Program-made: the position numbers and the translations under genes
Source: Bacillus sp. FJAT-42315
GTDB taxonomy: Bacteria; Bacillota; Bacilli; Bacillales; Domibacillaceae
Reading direction: 5' to 3'
Length of the DNA stretch: 64,000 bases
NCBI RefSeq assembly: GCF_002797375.1
Contig: NZ_KZ454941.1
Location: 3,118,118-3,182,117, forward strand
Notes under the pieces: model-generated
Seen by the model: the letters and a program-made list of their open reading frames with translations, nothing else
What the model was told of the DNA's origin: nothing
The model's database searches: none
Part shown: positions 28,110 through 37,000 of the stretch, one piece after another
Position numbering within the stretch: position 1 is the first letter of the stretch
Layout of the letters: every line of letters begins with the position of its first letter

Positions 28110-28139
28110 TTCGACAAAACTCGGGGAGTGACAGGCACC
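28110..28139 (+). repeat. Dispersed repeat, copy 6
   Basis: Full-length copy (TCGACAAAACTCG arm, perfect core). It lies between the EamA terminator and the stop codon of the feoB membrane part on the other strand, 7 bases beyond that stop. Confidence 0.85.
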
Positions 28140-28146
28140 TATCTAC

Positions 28147-29547
28147 TTACACCCAGCCAAAGCCGCGCACGACTTGTGCCACGACAAATGTGACGACGAT
28201 GGCGATCGCTGTTGGAATAGCGAAAGCAGCGAAGGTCCATTTTTTGCTTTTTGTTTCTTTATAAATGTTAATAAGTGTGGTACCGCATGGGAAATGAAGC
28301 AGTGAGAATAGCATCATGTTTAATGCTGTTAGCCACGTCCAATTGTGATCAAGAAAGATTTGTTTAATGGCATTCAAGTCTTCCACTTCTGTCATCGCAC
28401 CTGTTGATAAGTAACCCATCATCAGGATCGGCAAGACAATTTCATTCGCTGGCATCCCTAAGATGAAAGCCATTAAGATAAAACCATCTAACCCTAATGT
28501 TTGAGCGAACGGGTCAAGGAAGTTCACGATGTACATTAACACACTCGTATCTCCGATGAAAATGTTGGCAGCGATCCACGTGAACACACCAGCAGGAGCC
28601 GCTACAACGACCGCTCTTTTTAACACGAACAAGGACTTATCCAGCGTGGCACGAATGACCGTATTCCAAAACTTCGGACGGCGATAAGGAGGTAGTTCTA
28701 ACGTATAATGTGTCGGAACACCCTTCAAGGCTGTTTTTGATAACACCCACGAAACGACTAACGTAACAACAATGCCGAAAAGCACCATTCCCATCACGAC
28801 ACCAGCCGTCACGAGTGTACCCATCGTTCCGGAAAAACCGACCGCCATAAATAAGGAAGCTAGCAAGATTAACGTCGGCCAACGTCCATTACACGGAACA
28901 AAGTTATTCGTCAAAATCGCTAGCATTCGCTCACGTGGCGATTCAATAATTCTCGTCGACATGATCGCCGCTGCGTTACAGCCGAATCCCATCGCCATCG
29001 TTAACGACTGCTTTCCATGTGCACCGGCTCCTTTAAACAACCGATCCATATTAAAAGCCACACGCGGCAAATAACCGTAGTTTTCCAACAAGGCAAACAT
29101 CGGGAAAAAGATCGCCATCGGCGGTAGCATGACACTGACGACCCAAGCTGTACCTCGATAAAATCCGAGCACAAGCACACCGTATAACCAATCTGGAGCA
29201 TTCACCCATATGAAAAAGGTCGTTAAATATCCTTCAAACCAGTTGAACATATCTGCTAGCATCCCGGAAGGAACGTTCGCCCCAGCAATCGTAATATAAA
29301 ACACGATACCTAACATCGCTAGCATAATCGGGAAGCCCCATATTTTCGAGGTGAAAATTTGATCAAGCTTCTCCGTTTGCTTCATTTTCTCTAGATCTTT
29401 ATAAGCGACCGTTTGATTACAAATCTCTTTAGACGTTTTATACGTATTCGTGACAACTTCATCACGAATCCCTTCATTAGATAAGGATTGAGCTAACTGA
29501 AACAATTCATCATAGCTGTTGGCTGTTTGTCTCATAGGCGACGTCAT
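28147..29547 (-). CDS. feoB: FeoB membrane (permease) part, separate gene
   Basis: A 466-residue membrane protein equal to the transmembrane half of FeoB: two Gate domains (GTAWVVSVMLPPMAIFFPMFALLE; MGFGCNAAAIMSTRIIESPRERMLAILTNNFVPCNGR; LGMPANEIVLPILMMGYL) with conserved Cys residues. The GTPase half is the preceding gene, whose end overlaps this start by 38 bases. The frame is open to 29673, but ATG 29547 has AGGGGGAG upstream. Together they would import Fe2+. The split is clean, with its own ribosome site, so it is a two-gene FeoB rather than a broken gene. Confidence 0.85.
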   Translation of the reverse strand: MTSPMRQTANSYDELFQLAQSLSNEGIRDEVVTNTYKTSKEICNQTVAYKDLEKMKQTEKLDQIFTSKIWGFPIMLAMLGIVFYITIAGANVPSGMLADMFNWFEGYLTTFFIWVNAPDWLYGVLVLGFYRGTAWVVSVMLPPMAIFFPMFALLENYGYLPRVAFNMDRLFKGAGAHGKQSLTMAMGFGCNAAAIMSTRIIESPRERMLAILTNNFVPCNGRWPTLILLASLFMAVGFSGTMGTLVTAGVVMGMVLFGIVVTLVVSWVLSKTALKGVPTHYTLELPPYRRPKFWNTVIRATLDKSLFVLKRAVVVAAPAGVFTWIAANIFIGDTSVLMYIVNFLDPFAQTLGLDGFILMAFILGMPANEIVLPILMMGYLSTGAMTEVEDLNAIKQIFLDHNWTWLTALNMMLFSLLHFPCGTTLINIYKETKSKKWTFAAFAIPTAIAIVVTFVVAQVVRGFGWV

Positions 29548-30241
29548 ATTGTGTCTCCCCCTTTTGCTGTCTACCTTTTTTGTCAAAATAAGCTTGGAAA
29601 AGAGATTGATCTCCGTCAAGAAGACGTAAAGCGAGCCAACGTGCTGGAATGTTTTGATCAAATATTTTTTCAATCGAAGGAATCAGGATCGCAATCTTGT
29701 CTTCTATTTCTTGTGAGTATTCCATGCGATAAGGAGCAGTGGTAATTTTACCATCCATCATCCGATCAACTGTATCTAGCAATTGATCGATCCCCACTTT
29801 ATTACGAGCCGAAATCTTGATTACCGGAACACCAAGCCTCTTCATAAGCGCTCGATCATCGATGAAAATCCCTTTTTTCTTCGCTTCATCTATTAAATTA
29901 ATACAGACGATCACTTTGTCAGTCATCTCTAATACTTGTAACGCTAAATTTAAGTTTCGTTCAATCGAAGTAGCATCCAATAAGACGATCGTTAAGTCTG
30001 GATGCTCCAAGACGATATAATCTCTTGCCACCTCTTCGTCAGCTGAGTTGGAAAAAAGTGAGTACGTCCCAGGCAAATCAATAATTGTATAATCCTTTCC
30101 TTTGAAGGAAAACTCTCCTTCTGCGTGCATCACTGTTTTTCCCGGCCAATTGCCTGTGTGCTGTTTCAACCCTGTCAGCTCATTGAACAACGTGCTCTTT
30201 CCGACATTCGGGTTACCTGCTAAAGCGATTCTATACTTCAC
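29510..30241 (-). CDS. feoB: FeoB GTPase part, separate gene
   Basis: A 243-residue G protein equal to the cytoplasmic N-terminus of FeoB: G1 GNPNVGKST, G3 DLPGTYSL, G4 CINLIDEA (NLxD type), followed by the helical GDI-like region and a charged tail. The frame runs to 30259, but the GTG at 30241 has GGAGGTGG at proper spacing and gives the normal FeoB N-terminus. feoA overlaps its start and the membrane part overlaps its end, so feoA and both feoB parts are one translationally linked operon. Confidence 0.88.
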   Translation of the reverse strand: MKYRIALAGNPNVGKSTLFNELTGLKQHTGNWPGKTVMHAEGEFSFKGKDYTIIDLPGTYSLFSNSADEEVARDYIVLEHPDLTIVLLDATSIERNLNLALQVLEMTDKVIVCINLIDEAKKKGIFIDDRALMKRLGVPVIKISARNKVGIDQLLDTVDRMMDGKITTAPYRMEYSQEIEDKIAILIPSIEKIFDQNIPARWLALRLLDGDQSLFQAYFDKKGRQQKGETQYDVAYETNSQQL

Positions 30242-30479
30242 TTCTAACCACCTCCCCATAAATTTTAGCGCTCTCTTCTTTTCGAAGCGCTATCGTCGTA
30301 TGACTGACCCAAAAGGCGATCGGATCACCAAGTGGGCTCTTTTGCAATACTTTCACTTCAGCTGATGGTATAAATCCTAAATCTAGCAATCTTCTTCTCA
30401 TCGTACCTGTTATATCGAGCTGAGTTATTTTAATTACGTCACCGATTTTCGCTTCATGTAGAGCAATCATCTGGCTCAT
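30231..30479 (-). CDS. feoA: FeoA, ferrous iron transport accessory protein
   Basis: An 82-residue SH3-like protein: MIALHEAKIGDVIKI, MRRRLLDLGFIPSAEVKVLQ, DPIAFWVSHTTIALRKEESAKI. FeoA supports FeoB. The frame is open to 30536, but ATG 30479 gives the family's normal length and follows a GGTG-type site. It overlaps the FeoB GTPase gene by 11 bases. Confidence 0.88.
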   Translation of the reverse strand: MSQMIALHEAKIGDVIKITQLDITGTMRRRLLDLGFIPSAEVKVLQKSPLGDPIAFWVSHTTIALRKEESAKIYGEVVRSEV

Positions 30480-30549
30480 CACCTTATACCCCCACCTTAT
30501 AATTTGGACGACAATCACAAAGTTTCCTTTGTGCAATTTTTATATCTTT

Positions 30550-30578
30550 ATCATATGCATCAATTTTTCATCTGTCAA
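30550..30578 (-). promoter_or_regulatory. feo operon promoter
   Basis: On the minus strand TTGACA (30573-30578), 17-base spacer, TATGAT (30550-30555), about 70 bases before feoA. I see no clear Fur box over it. Confidence 0.65.
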
Positions 30579-30614
30579 ACTTTTTCGAAAGAACCATGGG
30601 CAAAAATTTTCTCA

Positions 30615-30643
30615 TTGCCATATATCAAACAATTCACTAATAT
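30615..30643 (+). promoter_or_regulatory. speE promoter
   Basis: TTGCCA (30615-30620), 17-base spacer, TAATAT (30638-30643), 35 bases before the speE start. Confidence 0.5.
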
Positions 30644-30678
30644 GAATGGTAGAAAAGTAAATTATAGGGGGTTATATT

Positions 30679-31530
30679 GTGCAAAAAATAAGCGTCCCAC
30701 CATATATTCATGAAATCAACGGAGAGATGTGGTTAGTAGAAGATGATCGCGACAATTTAAAAGTGAGCTATCGGTTAAAAGAAATTATCTATAACGAGCA
30801 ATCACCGTATCAACATATTATGGTTGTTGATACATATGACTTTGGTAGAATGCTAGTATTAGATGGAGTCGTGCAATCGACTGAGCAGGATGGATATATT
30901 TATAATGAGATGATTACTCATGTGCCATTACATATTCACCTTCATCCGAAAAAAGTATTAATTATCGGTGGCGGAGATTGCGGTGCTGCCCGAGAAGTAA
31001 TGAAATACAAACAAGTGGAACAACTCCATTTTTGTGAAATTGATGAATTAGTTGTCCAAGCGAGCAAGGAGCATTTGAAAGGCGTTTCAGCAGGACTTGA
31101 GGATGAACGCATTCATTATCTTTTCAAAGATGGCATTCAATATATGAAAGAACATAAAAATGAATTTGATGTTATTATTGTCGACTCCTCCGATCCTGTT
31201 GGACCAGCGGCGCAATTATTTGAATTTGATTTTTATGAAAATGTGTTTCACGCACTGAAAGAAGATGGCTTAATGGTGTGTCAAAGTGAATCGCCACTCT
31301 TTTATCGTGAGGTGATGGAAAACACGTATCACTCATTGCAGCAACTATTCCCGATTACGAAGCAGTATGTAGCTGTTGTGCCAACCTATCCAGGAGGACT
31401 ATGGAGTTTCACTCTTGCCTCGAAGCAGTATGAGGCATTCATCACACCAGACTACGAACAAACAATGAAGTATTTTAATCAAGAGATTCTACAAGCAAGC
31501 TTTGCATTGCCATCTTTTATGAGAAAATAA
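30679..31530 (+). CDS. speE: Spermidine synthase (polyamine aminopropyltransferase)
   Basis: A 283-residue cytosolic enzyme that transfers aminopropyl from decarboxylated SAM to putrescine. Motifs: YQHIMVVDTYDFGRMLVLDG and TEQDGYIYNEMI (substrate side), IIGGGDCGAAREVMKY (SAM-side glycine motif), VIIVDSSDPVGPA (catalytic Asp region) and PTYPGGLWSF. GTG start, AGGGGG upstream. Full family length. Its by-product methylthioadenosine feeds the methionine salvage pathway whose genes lie at 44-53 kb. Confidence 0.92.
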   Translation: MQKISVPPYIHEINGEMWLVEDDRDNLKVSYRLKEIIYNEQSPYQHIMVVDTYDFGRMLVLDGVVQSTEQDGYIYNEMITHVPLHIHLHPKKVLIIGGGDCGAAREVMKYKQVEQLHFCEIDELVVQASKEHLKGVSAGLEDERIHYLFKDGIQYMKEHKNEFDVIIVDSSDPVGPAAQLFEFDFYENVFHALKEDGLMVCQSESPLFYREVMENTYHSLQQLFPITKQYVAVVPTYPGGLWSFTLASKQYEAFITPDYEQTMKYFNQEILQASFALPSFMRK

Positions 31531-31535
31531 AGAGC

Positions 31536-31562
31536 AGGCTACCCTCTTCATCGGGTAGCCTC
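31536..31562 (+). terminator. Terminator after speE
   Basis: A perfect 9-bp stem AGGCTACCC/GGGTAGCCT with a short loop; the tail (CTATT) is weak and runs directly into repeat copy 7. Confidence 0.7.
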
Positions 31563-31564
31563 TA

Positions 31565-31594
31565 TTCGACAAAAAATGGGGAGTGACAGGCACC
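31565..31594 (+). repeat. Dispersed repeat, copy 7
   Basis: Full-length copy with AAAAAAT before the perfect GGGGAGTGACAGGCACC core. It lies between the speE terminator and the peptidase start, and its ATG (31576) creates an artificial longer frame for the peptidase. Confidence 0.85.
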
Positions 31595-31617
31595 TCCCGC
31601 ACGAGGAGCGAGGTACT

Positions 31618-32355
31618 TTGAACGTAAAGCTGATCTTTACAGGAGCTAGTTTGGCAGCCGTATTATTTATCGGAGCTTGCTTTGCTTTTACACAGAAATA
31701 TGAAGTGGAGAATGCGGCTCCACCAACAAGTCCTCCTCCTAAACCTTCTATTATTAGTCCAACCAGTAACAAAATAGCGGACGTACCGTTAATTTTACAA
31801 AATCCGGAATTAAATCGAGGATGCGAAGTGACAAGTTTAGCGATGTTGTTACATTATTATGGACAAGAAGTCGACAAAATGGAGCTAGCAAACAAGATCG
31901 CTAAGGAGGCTTTTAAAGAAGGTAACTACAGAGGCAATATGCATCAAGGGTTTGTTGGTGATATGGAAACATTTGACCGAAGCGGCATAGGTGTATATGT
32001 AGAGCCAATTATCGCTTTGACGACACAGTATGTAGCTGAAGATCAGTTGATTGATTTAACGGGCAAAAACCCAGAAGATTTATATGGACAAATTAATCAA
32101 GGACGACCAGTTTGGGTCATTACGAATGCGGAGTATAAACAATTGACAGAGGATCAGTTTGAAACTTGGCAGACGGCTGAAGGTACAATGAAAGTGACAT
32201 ATCATCAGCACAGTGTCATCATCACTGGCTACGATGAACAATTTGTCTATATCAACGATCCTTTGAAAGAAGAAAAAAATATTCAAGTAAATCGGACAGA
32301 CTTTGAACAAGCCTGGATTCAAATGGGACGACAAGCGATTACCATTGCGGAATAA
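31618..32355 (+). CDS. C39-like cysteine peptidase domain protein, membrane-anchored
   Basis: A 245-residue secreted or membrane-anchored protein: N-terminal helix (LIFTGASLAAVLFIGACFAF), a Pro-rich linker, then a Peptidase_C39_2 domain: PLILQNPELNRGCEVTSL with the nucleophile Cys, and YHQHSVIITGYDEQFVYINDPL with the His and Asp. TTG at 31618 with GAGGAGCGAGG upstream is preferred over ATG 31576, which lies inside repeat copy 7. Substrate unknown; similar proteins occur widely in Bacilli. Confidence 0.8.
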   Translation: MNVKLIFTGASLAAVLFIGACFAFTQKYEVENAAPPTSPPPKPSIISPTSNKIADVPLILQNPELNRGCEVTSLAMLLHYYGQEVDKMELANKIAKEAFKEGNYRGNMHQGFVGDMETFDRSGIGVYVEPIIALTTQYVAEDQLIDLTGKNPEDLYGQINQGRPVWVITNAEYKQLTEDQFETWQTAEGTMKVTYHQHSVIITGYDEQFVYINDPLKEEKNIQVNRTDFEQAWIQMGRQAITIAE

Positions 32356-32376
32356 TAAAACATTCAGCACATACAA

Positions 32377-32399
32377 AAGCCGCCATCTACTGGCGGCTT
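32377..32399 (+). terminator. Hairpin of the peptidase gene; left copy of the IS target duplication
   Basis: AGCCGCCA/TGGCGGCT hairpin. Its natural T-rich tail is now at 33981 on the other side of the insertion sequence, so this copy lacks a T-run. Confidence 0.8.
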
Positions 32400-32412
32400 C
32401 AGTTTGTAGACA

Positions 32413-32452
32413 AAAGGGGGTTCGGAATGCTCTCATTCCGAATCCCTTTTGA
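32413..32452 (-). terminator. Hairpin inside the IS end, after the transposase gene
   Basis: GGGTTCGGAATG/CATTCCGAATCCC stem with flanking A-run and T-run, next to the left inverted repeat. It may stop transcription entering or leaving the element. Confidence 0.75.
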
Positions 32453-32509
32453 ATTTTTATTAGATTTGAAGCCCATAGAGAGAAGAACAGACCTCTTCGA
32501 GACCGTTTC

Positions 32510-33868
32510 TTAGGCTGTTTCTGGACCTTGCCAAGTCCAGCTTGCCAGCTTCTTCAAATTCATGGAAGCGAAAGTAAGCATCGCTTGCATCGACAATTTT
32601 TTAAGTCCCCTTAACGTTGTCCAACGCATGCCATGCTTTTCTTTTGCATCTGCGAATACACGCTCAACGGTTTCTTTGCGTTTCGCATAGATTGGTTTAA
32701 CCTCTTGGTGATGGCGCAGATGTTCCGCCTCTTCCACGTATTCTTGCCAAATATGACGTGTCACCACTTTTTGATGATCTTTACTGGCTGTACAGCGCTC
32801 TAAGAAAGGGCACGTCGCACAAATATGCTTGGGCGATTTATACTCACGATAGCCCTCTTTATTCGTGGTCGAATAGTTCAACACTTCACCTGCCGGGCAA
32901 AGATAACAATCAAAGTATTCATCGTACACATATTCATGCTTTCGGAAGAACCCTTCTTTCGTACGTGGGCGTGTGTAAGGTAAGGCAGGTGTGATGTCAT
33001 TTTTCAATAAGTAACTTGTAATCGCTGGTGTTTTGTATGCGGCATCTGCGGCCACAGCTTCAGGCTTCCCTACTTTTTCAATCACTTTCTCTACCAATGG
33101 CTCTAACATCTGACTGTCGTGTGTATTTCCAGGCGTCACCATCGTGCCGAGTACAAAACCTTTGCGATCCGTAGCTGCGTGAAAGGAGTAGGCGAACTGT
33201 TTCGTACGTTCGTCTTTCACATAGTAGCCACTCTCTGGATCAGTCGTGCTTTCTTTGATTTCTTTGGATTCTTCTTTATCAAACTTGTCCGGTGGAAACG
33301 GCTTTTTTCCATGGTCTTCACGATCTTGATTAATCTCTTCTTGGAGGCGTTCTTGATACGCTCTTGTTTCTTTGCGAACCACTTTCTTTTCGAATTTGCG
33401 CTTATTCGCACTCGCCTTCACATGAGTAGAATCCACAAAAACGTGTTCGGCACTGATTAACTTCTTCTCCGCAGCTACCTTTAATATACGATAGAAAATT
33501 TGTTCAAACAGGTCGGTATCTTTAAAACGACGCTCATAATTTTTCCCGAACGTAGAGAAGTGTGGCACTTTATCATGAAAGCCGTAACCTAAGAACCAGC
33601 GATAAGCCATGTTCGTTTCCACTTCTTCAATTGTTTTACGCATCGAGCGAATCCCGAAGGTGTATTGAATGAATGTCAGCTTCACCAAAATCACTGGATC
33701 AATGCTCGGACGACCTACTTCTGAATACATATCCTTCACTAAGTCATAAATAAAAGAGAAATCAATCGCGGCCTCAATTTTACGAACTAAATGATTTTCC
33801 GGCACTAATTGATCGAGAGCGATCATTTCTATTTGATCTCGTTGAATAGGATTATGTTTCGAAAGCAT
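32510..33868 (-). CDS. IS1182-family transposase
   Basis: A 452-residue DDE transposase. It has the DUF772-type N-terminus (RDQIEMIALDQLVPENHLVRKIEAAIDFSFIYD, VGRPSIDPVILVKLTFIQYTFGIRSMRKT), VFVDSTHVKASANKRK with the first Asp, VAADAAYKTP with the second, a CxxC..C zinc-type cluster (CPAGEVL, CATCPFLERCTA) and ETVERVFADAKEKHGMRW with the Glu. The frame looks intact. ATG 33868 follows GAGGTGAGG; GTG 33877 is an alternative. Confidence 0.92.
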   Translation of the reverse strand: MLSKHNPIQRDQIEMIALDQLVPENHLVRKIEAAIDFSFIYDLVKDMYSEVGRPSIDPVILVKLTFIQYTFGIRSMRKTIEEVETNMAYRWFLGYGFHDKVPHFSTFGKNYERRFKDTDLFEQIFYRILKVAAEKKLISAEHVFVDSTHVKASANKRKFEKKVVRKETRAYQERLQEEINQDREDHGKKPFPPDKFDKEESKEIKESTTDPESGYYVKDERTKQFAYSFHAATDRKGFVLGTMVTPGNTHDSQMLEPLVEKVIEKVGKPEAVAADAAYKTPAITSYLLKNDITPALPYTRPRTKEGFFRKHEYVYDEYFDCYLCPAGEVLNYSTTNKEGYREYKSPKHICATCPFLERCTASKDHQKVVTRHIWQEYVEEAEHLRHHQEVKPIYAKRKETVERVFADAKEKHGMRWTTLRGLKKLSMQAMLTFASMNLKKLASWTWQGPETA

Positions 33869-33957
33869 GGTCCTCACCTCAAAATTTATATTACTTCCAT
33901 TTTATATTAAAAAAGACTGTAGGCAAACTCCATAAAATCGAGTTTGTCTACAGTCTG

Positions 33958-33990
33958 AAGCCGCCATCTACTGGCGGCTTTCACTTTTTC
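33958..33990 (+). terminator. Right copy of the duplicated hairpin, with the original T-rich tail
   Basis: Identical 23-bp hairpin followed by TCACTTTTTC. In the ancestral DNA this was the terminator of the peptidase gene. Confidence 0.75.
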
Positions 33991-33994
33991 ATTA

Positions 33995-34024
33995 TTCGAC
34001 AAAATGCGAGGAGTGACAGGCACC
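33995..34024 (+). repeat. Dispersed repeat, copy 8
   Basis: TTCGACAAAATGCG arm and GAGGAGTGACAGGCACC core. Its last base is the G of the TAG stop of the glycosidase-like gene on the minus strand. Confidence 0.85.
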
Positions 34025-37000
34025 TATTTAAACGCTTTTTGAAGAATATAGTACGATTGTTTTAGTCTTTCTTCGTAGATCGGTTGATTCCATGTGTCCC
34101 ATGTGTATGTTTGCATTGTTGGGAGCTGGTTGTTTTTCATTTTCGGCAAGGAGTCTATGACTTGACCATTGTCTACCCAGATGAGGCCTGCTTGAATTCC
34201 ATCGATTTTCTTGCTGGCGGTTAATCCTTGTTTATATAAGTCACCCACGACATCTCGCTGGCTCGGGTCTTTTACGTTTAACAATAGCCACGGAATTCTC
34301 ACTTCGATCACGCCTTCTTTTTCATTCATATAATAATCGGCTAATGAATCATAATCCGCTGCATCTGGGTTACCATTGCCATGACGCAATTTCCCTGTCT
34401 CATAATCACTAAAAGGAATGACCTCTTCTGTACTCGGAATATACAACTCTTTATTTAACGCAAATTTTTGCGGATGAAAAATCCCACTATTTTCCGATGG
34501 AAGCGGCGGCTTCGGTGTTAACATGTTCAGATCTTCTCCATATTGATACGTGAAGAAATCATAATACGAATCAACTAGAATACGCGAATCCTTCTTTCCA
34601 TTCAAGGTAATCATAAAGTCCACATCATCTTGGAACGATATATTTTTAATTGTCGTCGAACGATGATTCCCTTGATTCGCTAACGTATCCAACAAAATTA
34701 CCGGATTTCCCTTTTGCATAGCCTCTTTATCAATTCGGAAATACAAGTAACGTTCATCATGATCAACATACAAGCCTTTTTCATTTGAGTATAACGGATT
34801 CGTCTCTTTCCAATCCTTTATTTGTCCGTCTACTTTGATCTTATGTCGGTCAAAGCTAAGGAGCCCAAATTGCTGCTCATTCGTTTGCGAATTGGACCAA
34901 AATGGTCGACGATCCGGATCGTCATAATCCATCGTATTCCATGTCCGCTTAAACCACTCATCCTGCCAAGTGAAAACAAGTCCCCCTAGCAAGCCCTCGT
35001 GCTTAATATCCTCATACATATCGACAACAACTTCGCCTTGTTCTTTTTCAGATAAGAACCCTTGTGTTCGCCCAAATGGATTGTCATGTGTTAACCCACG
35101 TGAAGCTGGAACACCAAATTCAGCAATTAAGATCGGCATCTTATGCACTTTGTGTAAATCCTTTAAATACGCAGCGTAGCTATTTTTCTCTCCTCGATGG
35201 TCGATATAATTTAAATATTTTTTTTCATAGTTAAAGAAGTCCGGATAATACGGGTATACGTGATAAGAAGCGAATTGGTTTGTTTTCTTCATATCGCCTT
35301 TTGCTTCAATCACATTAGGGTTGACACTCACTATATCTTCATCTTTATTTGGTTCAGATGGATGCGTTAATATATCGGTCGTCACCCAGTTCGTGAAACT
35401 AACAGGACGTACCCAGTTATATTTATCCTTCTCATAGGTCACTAATGTGTCCATTTGCTTTGCTAACCAGTGCTCAAACGGGCTTCCGTTCTTCGTTTGA
35501 AAATATGTTCCACTGTAATCACCAATCGTCGCATGCTTATTATTCGTACCCTTCACCATTTGTGGATACCACTCGATACCGATAATCCACCCAATTACGT
35601 AAGGGGAAATATCCGAATTATACAAACCAGAAGCATGACCTGGACGTGGCTTGATCACAGCATTTCCGTGAATAACATCGGTGATTCGCTTCATTTCTGC
35701 TTGAAATTCATCGGTATGTTTGTTTGCAAACGCATCGAGGGTATCGACTAGTGACTCCTCTTCAATCCATACCCCGTGAAAAACGTAAATTGGATCTTTA
35801 TGTTCCTCATTGTATCGTTTTAATGCATGATAAAAACCAGGAGGATGTAACGTGTACACCCGAATAGAGTTGGCACCCATTTCTCCAATGTATGTGAACC
35901 AACGATAGTATTCTTCTTCCGTAATCGCCGCTTCCCCTGGGAACACGCTTGGTTTCCCCATACCAATATTGACGCCTTTAATCGGCAGCTTCTTCCACTC
36001 ATCACCAACACGAACTTCAAATGAATCATTGACGACTCTTGATGTATAAGCGGTTTCTTTCTGCTTTTCAGGAGCTGGTTTTGGTTGAACATTTGTTTTT
36101 GCATGCTCACCTTGTTCTAACAGCACTTTCATCATTGGTACATACGTTTGCCAAAAAAATTGCTCATCTGTATTTTGACTAAAGGTTTTTTTGAGCCAAT
36201 CATATCCTTTCAATTGATAAAATTGAGGAACTTGGCTTATATCATTGAAATCCCCAGCGAAATAATAACTAGACGTCTGTCCATGAGTGGTTTCGATCAC
36301 ACTCGCAAACTGAAGAGGAATATTACGATCTTTTAGCATCTTTTTACCTTCATCTGTCAGATCCCAATCATAATAGGCTAGTGCTTCTCCTCTTGCTTTC
36401 GGCGTCACAATATCAAACCAATATTGATAATTTGGACTTTTTTCCAAACCAAACTTCTTATTTCCTTGCTCAGTAAACTCCATATGAATCCCATTACCAT
36501 TGAAATGTTTATTTGCTTCTAGAACAACTACTTCACCACTTAAATCGTCGATTAAAATATATCCTGCTCCAGAATAACCCCATTTTTCTCCAAAACGTTC
36601 AACAATCCATTGAGGAATTTCCATGTTCTTGTAGGGATCAAGCTCAGTAAAATAGCGACCAATCCACCCCGACCATTCTAATTGAAGATAGTCCTCCATG
36701 CTTTTTCGAACATCTTCCTTTGTTGGCGAAGCGAGGGAATTAAATTCAGCAACAAAAGTAACTGGTTTATCGGCATTTAACCGTTGTAAGATTTTCTGCC
36801 ATTCCTCGCCCTCTAATCCACCATAGACGAGACTTGAACGTGCTCCCTCTCTCTCTTTTTCAACCCATGGTAAATCATCTTCGTAAACACCGTACGCATC
36901 TGCCAAATAAATGAAATCTGTCTCCGCAAAGGATTTAGGGAAAGGATGAGTACGGTACGATTGATCCTTTTCATTCGGCTCAAACCCGATATAATCAGAG

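Larger units (their letters stand above)
32400..33957 (-). mobile_element. IS1182-family insertion sequence (complete)
   Basis: A 1,558-bp element with one transposase gene. Its ends are imperfect inverted repeats: CAGTTTGTAGACAAA on the left and CAGACTGTAGACAAA as the complement of the right (13 of 15 match). It is bounded by a perfect 23-bp direct repeat, 32377-32399 and 33958-33980, that is the whole hairpin of the upstream gene's terminator. IS1182 members are known for palindromic targets and long duplications. Confidence 0.85.

Noticed and set aside
28147-29673. The 508-codon form of the FeoB membrane part
   Set aside because: The extra 42 codons overlap deep into the GTPase gene and have no ribosome site; ATG 29547 has one.
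30540-30600. A Fur box over the feo promoter
   Set aside because: Only a loose match around TGATGCATATGATAA; not enough of the 19-bp consensus to claim.
31576-31617. Longer N-terminus of the C39-like protein from ATG 31576
   Set aside because: The ATG is part of repeat copy 7; TTG 31618 has a better ribosome site and gives a proper signal anchor.
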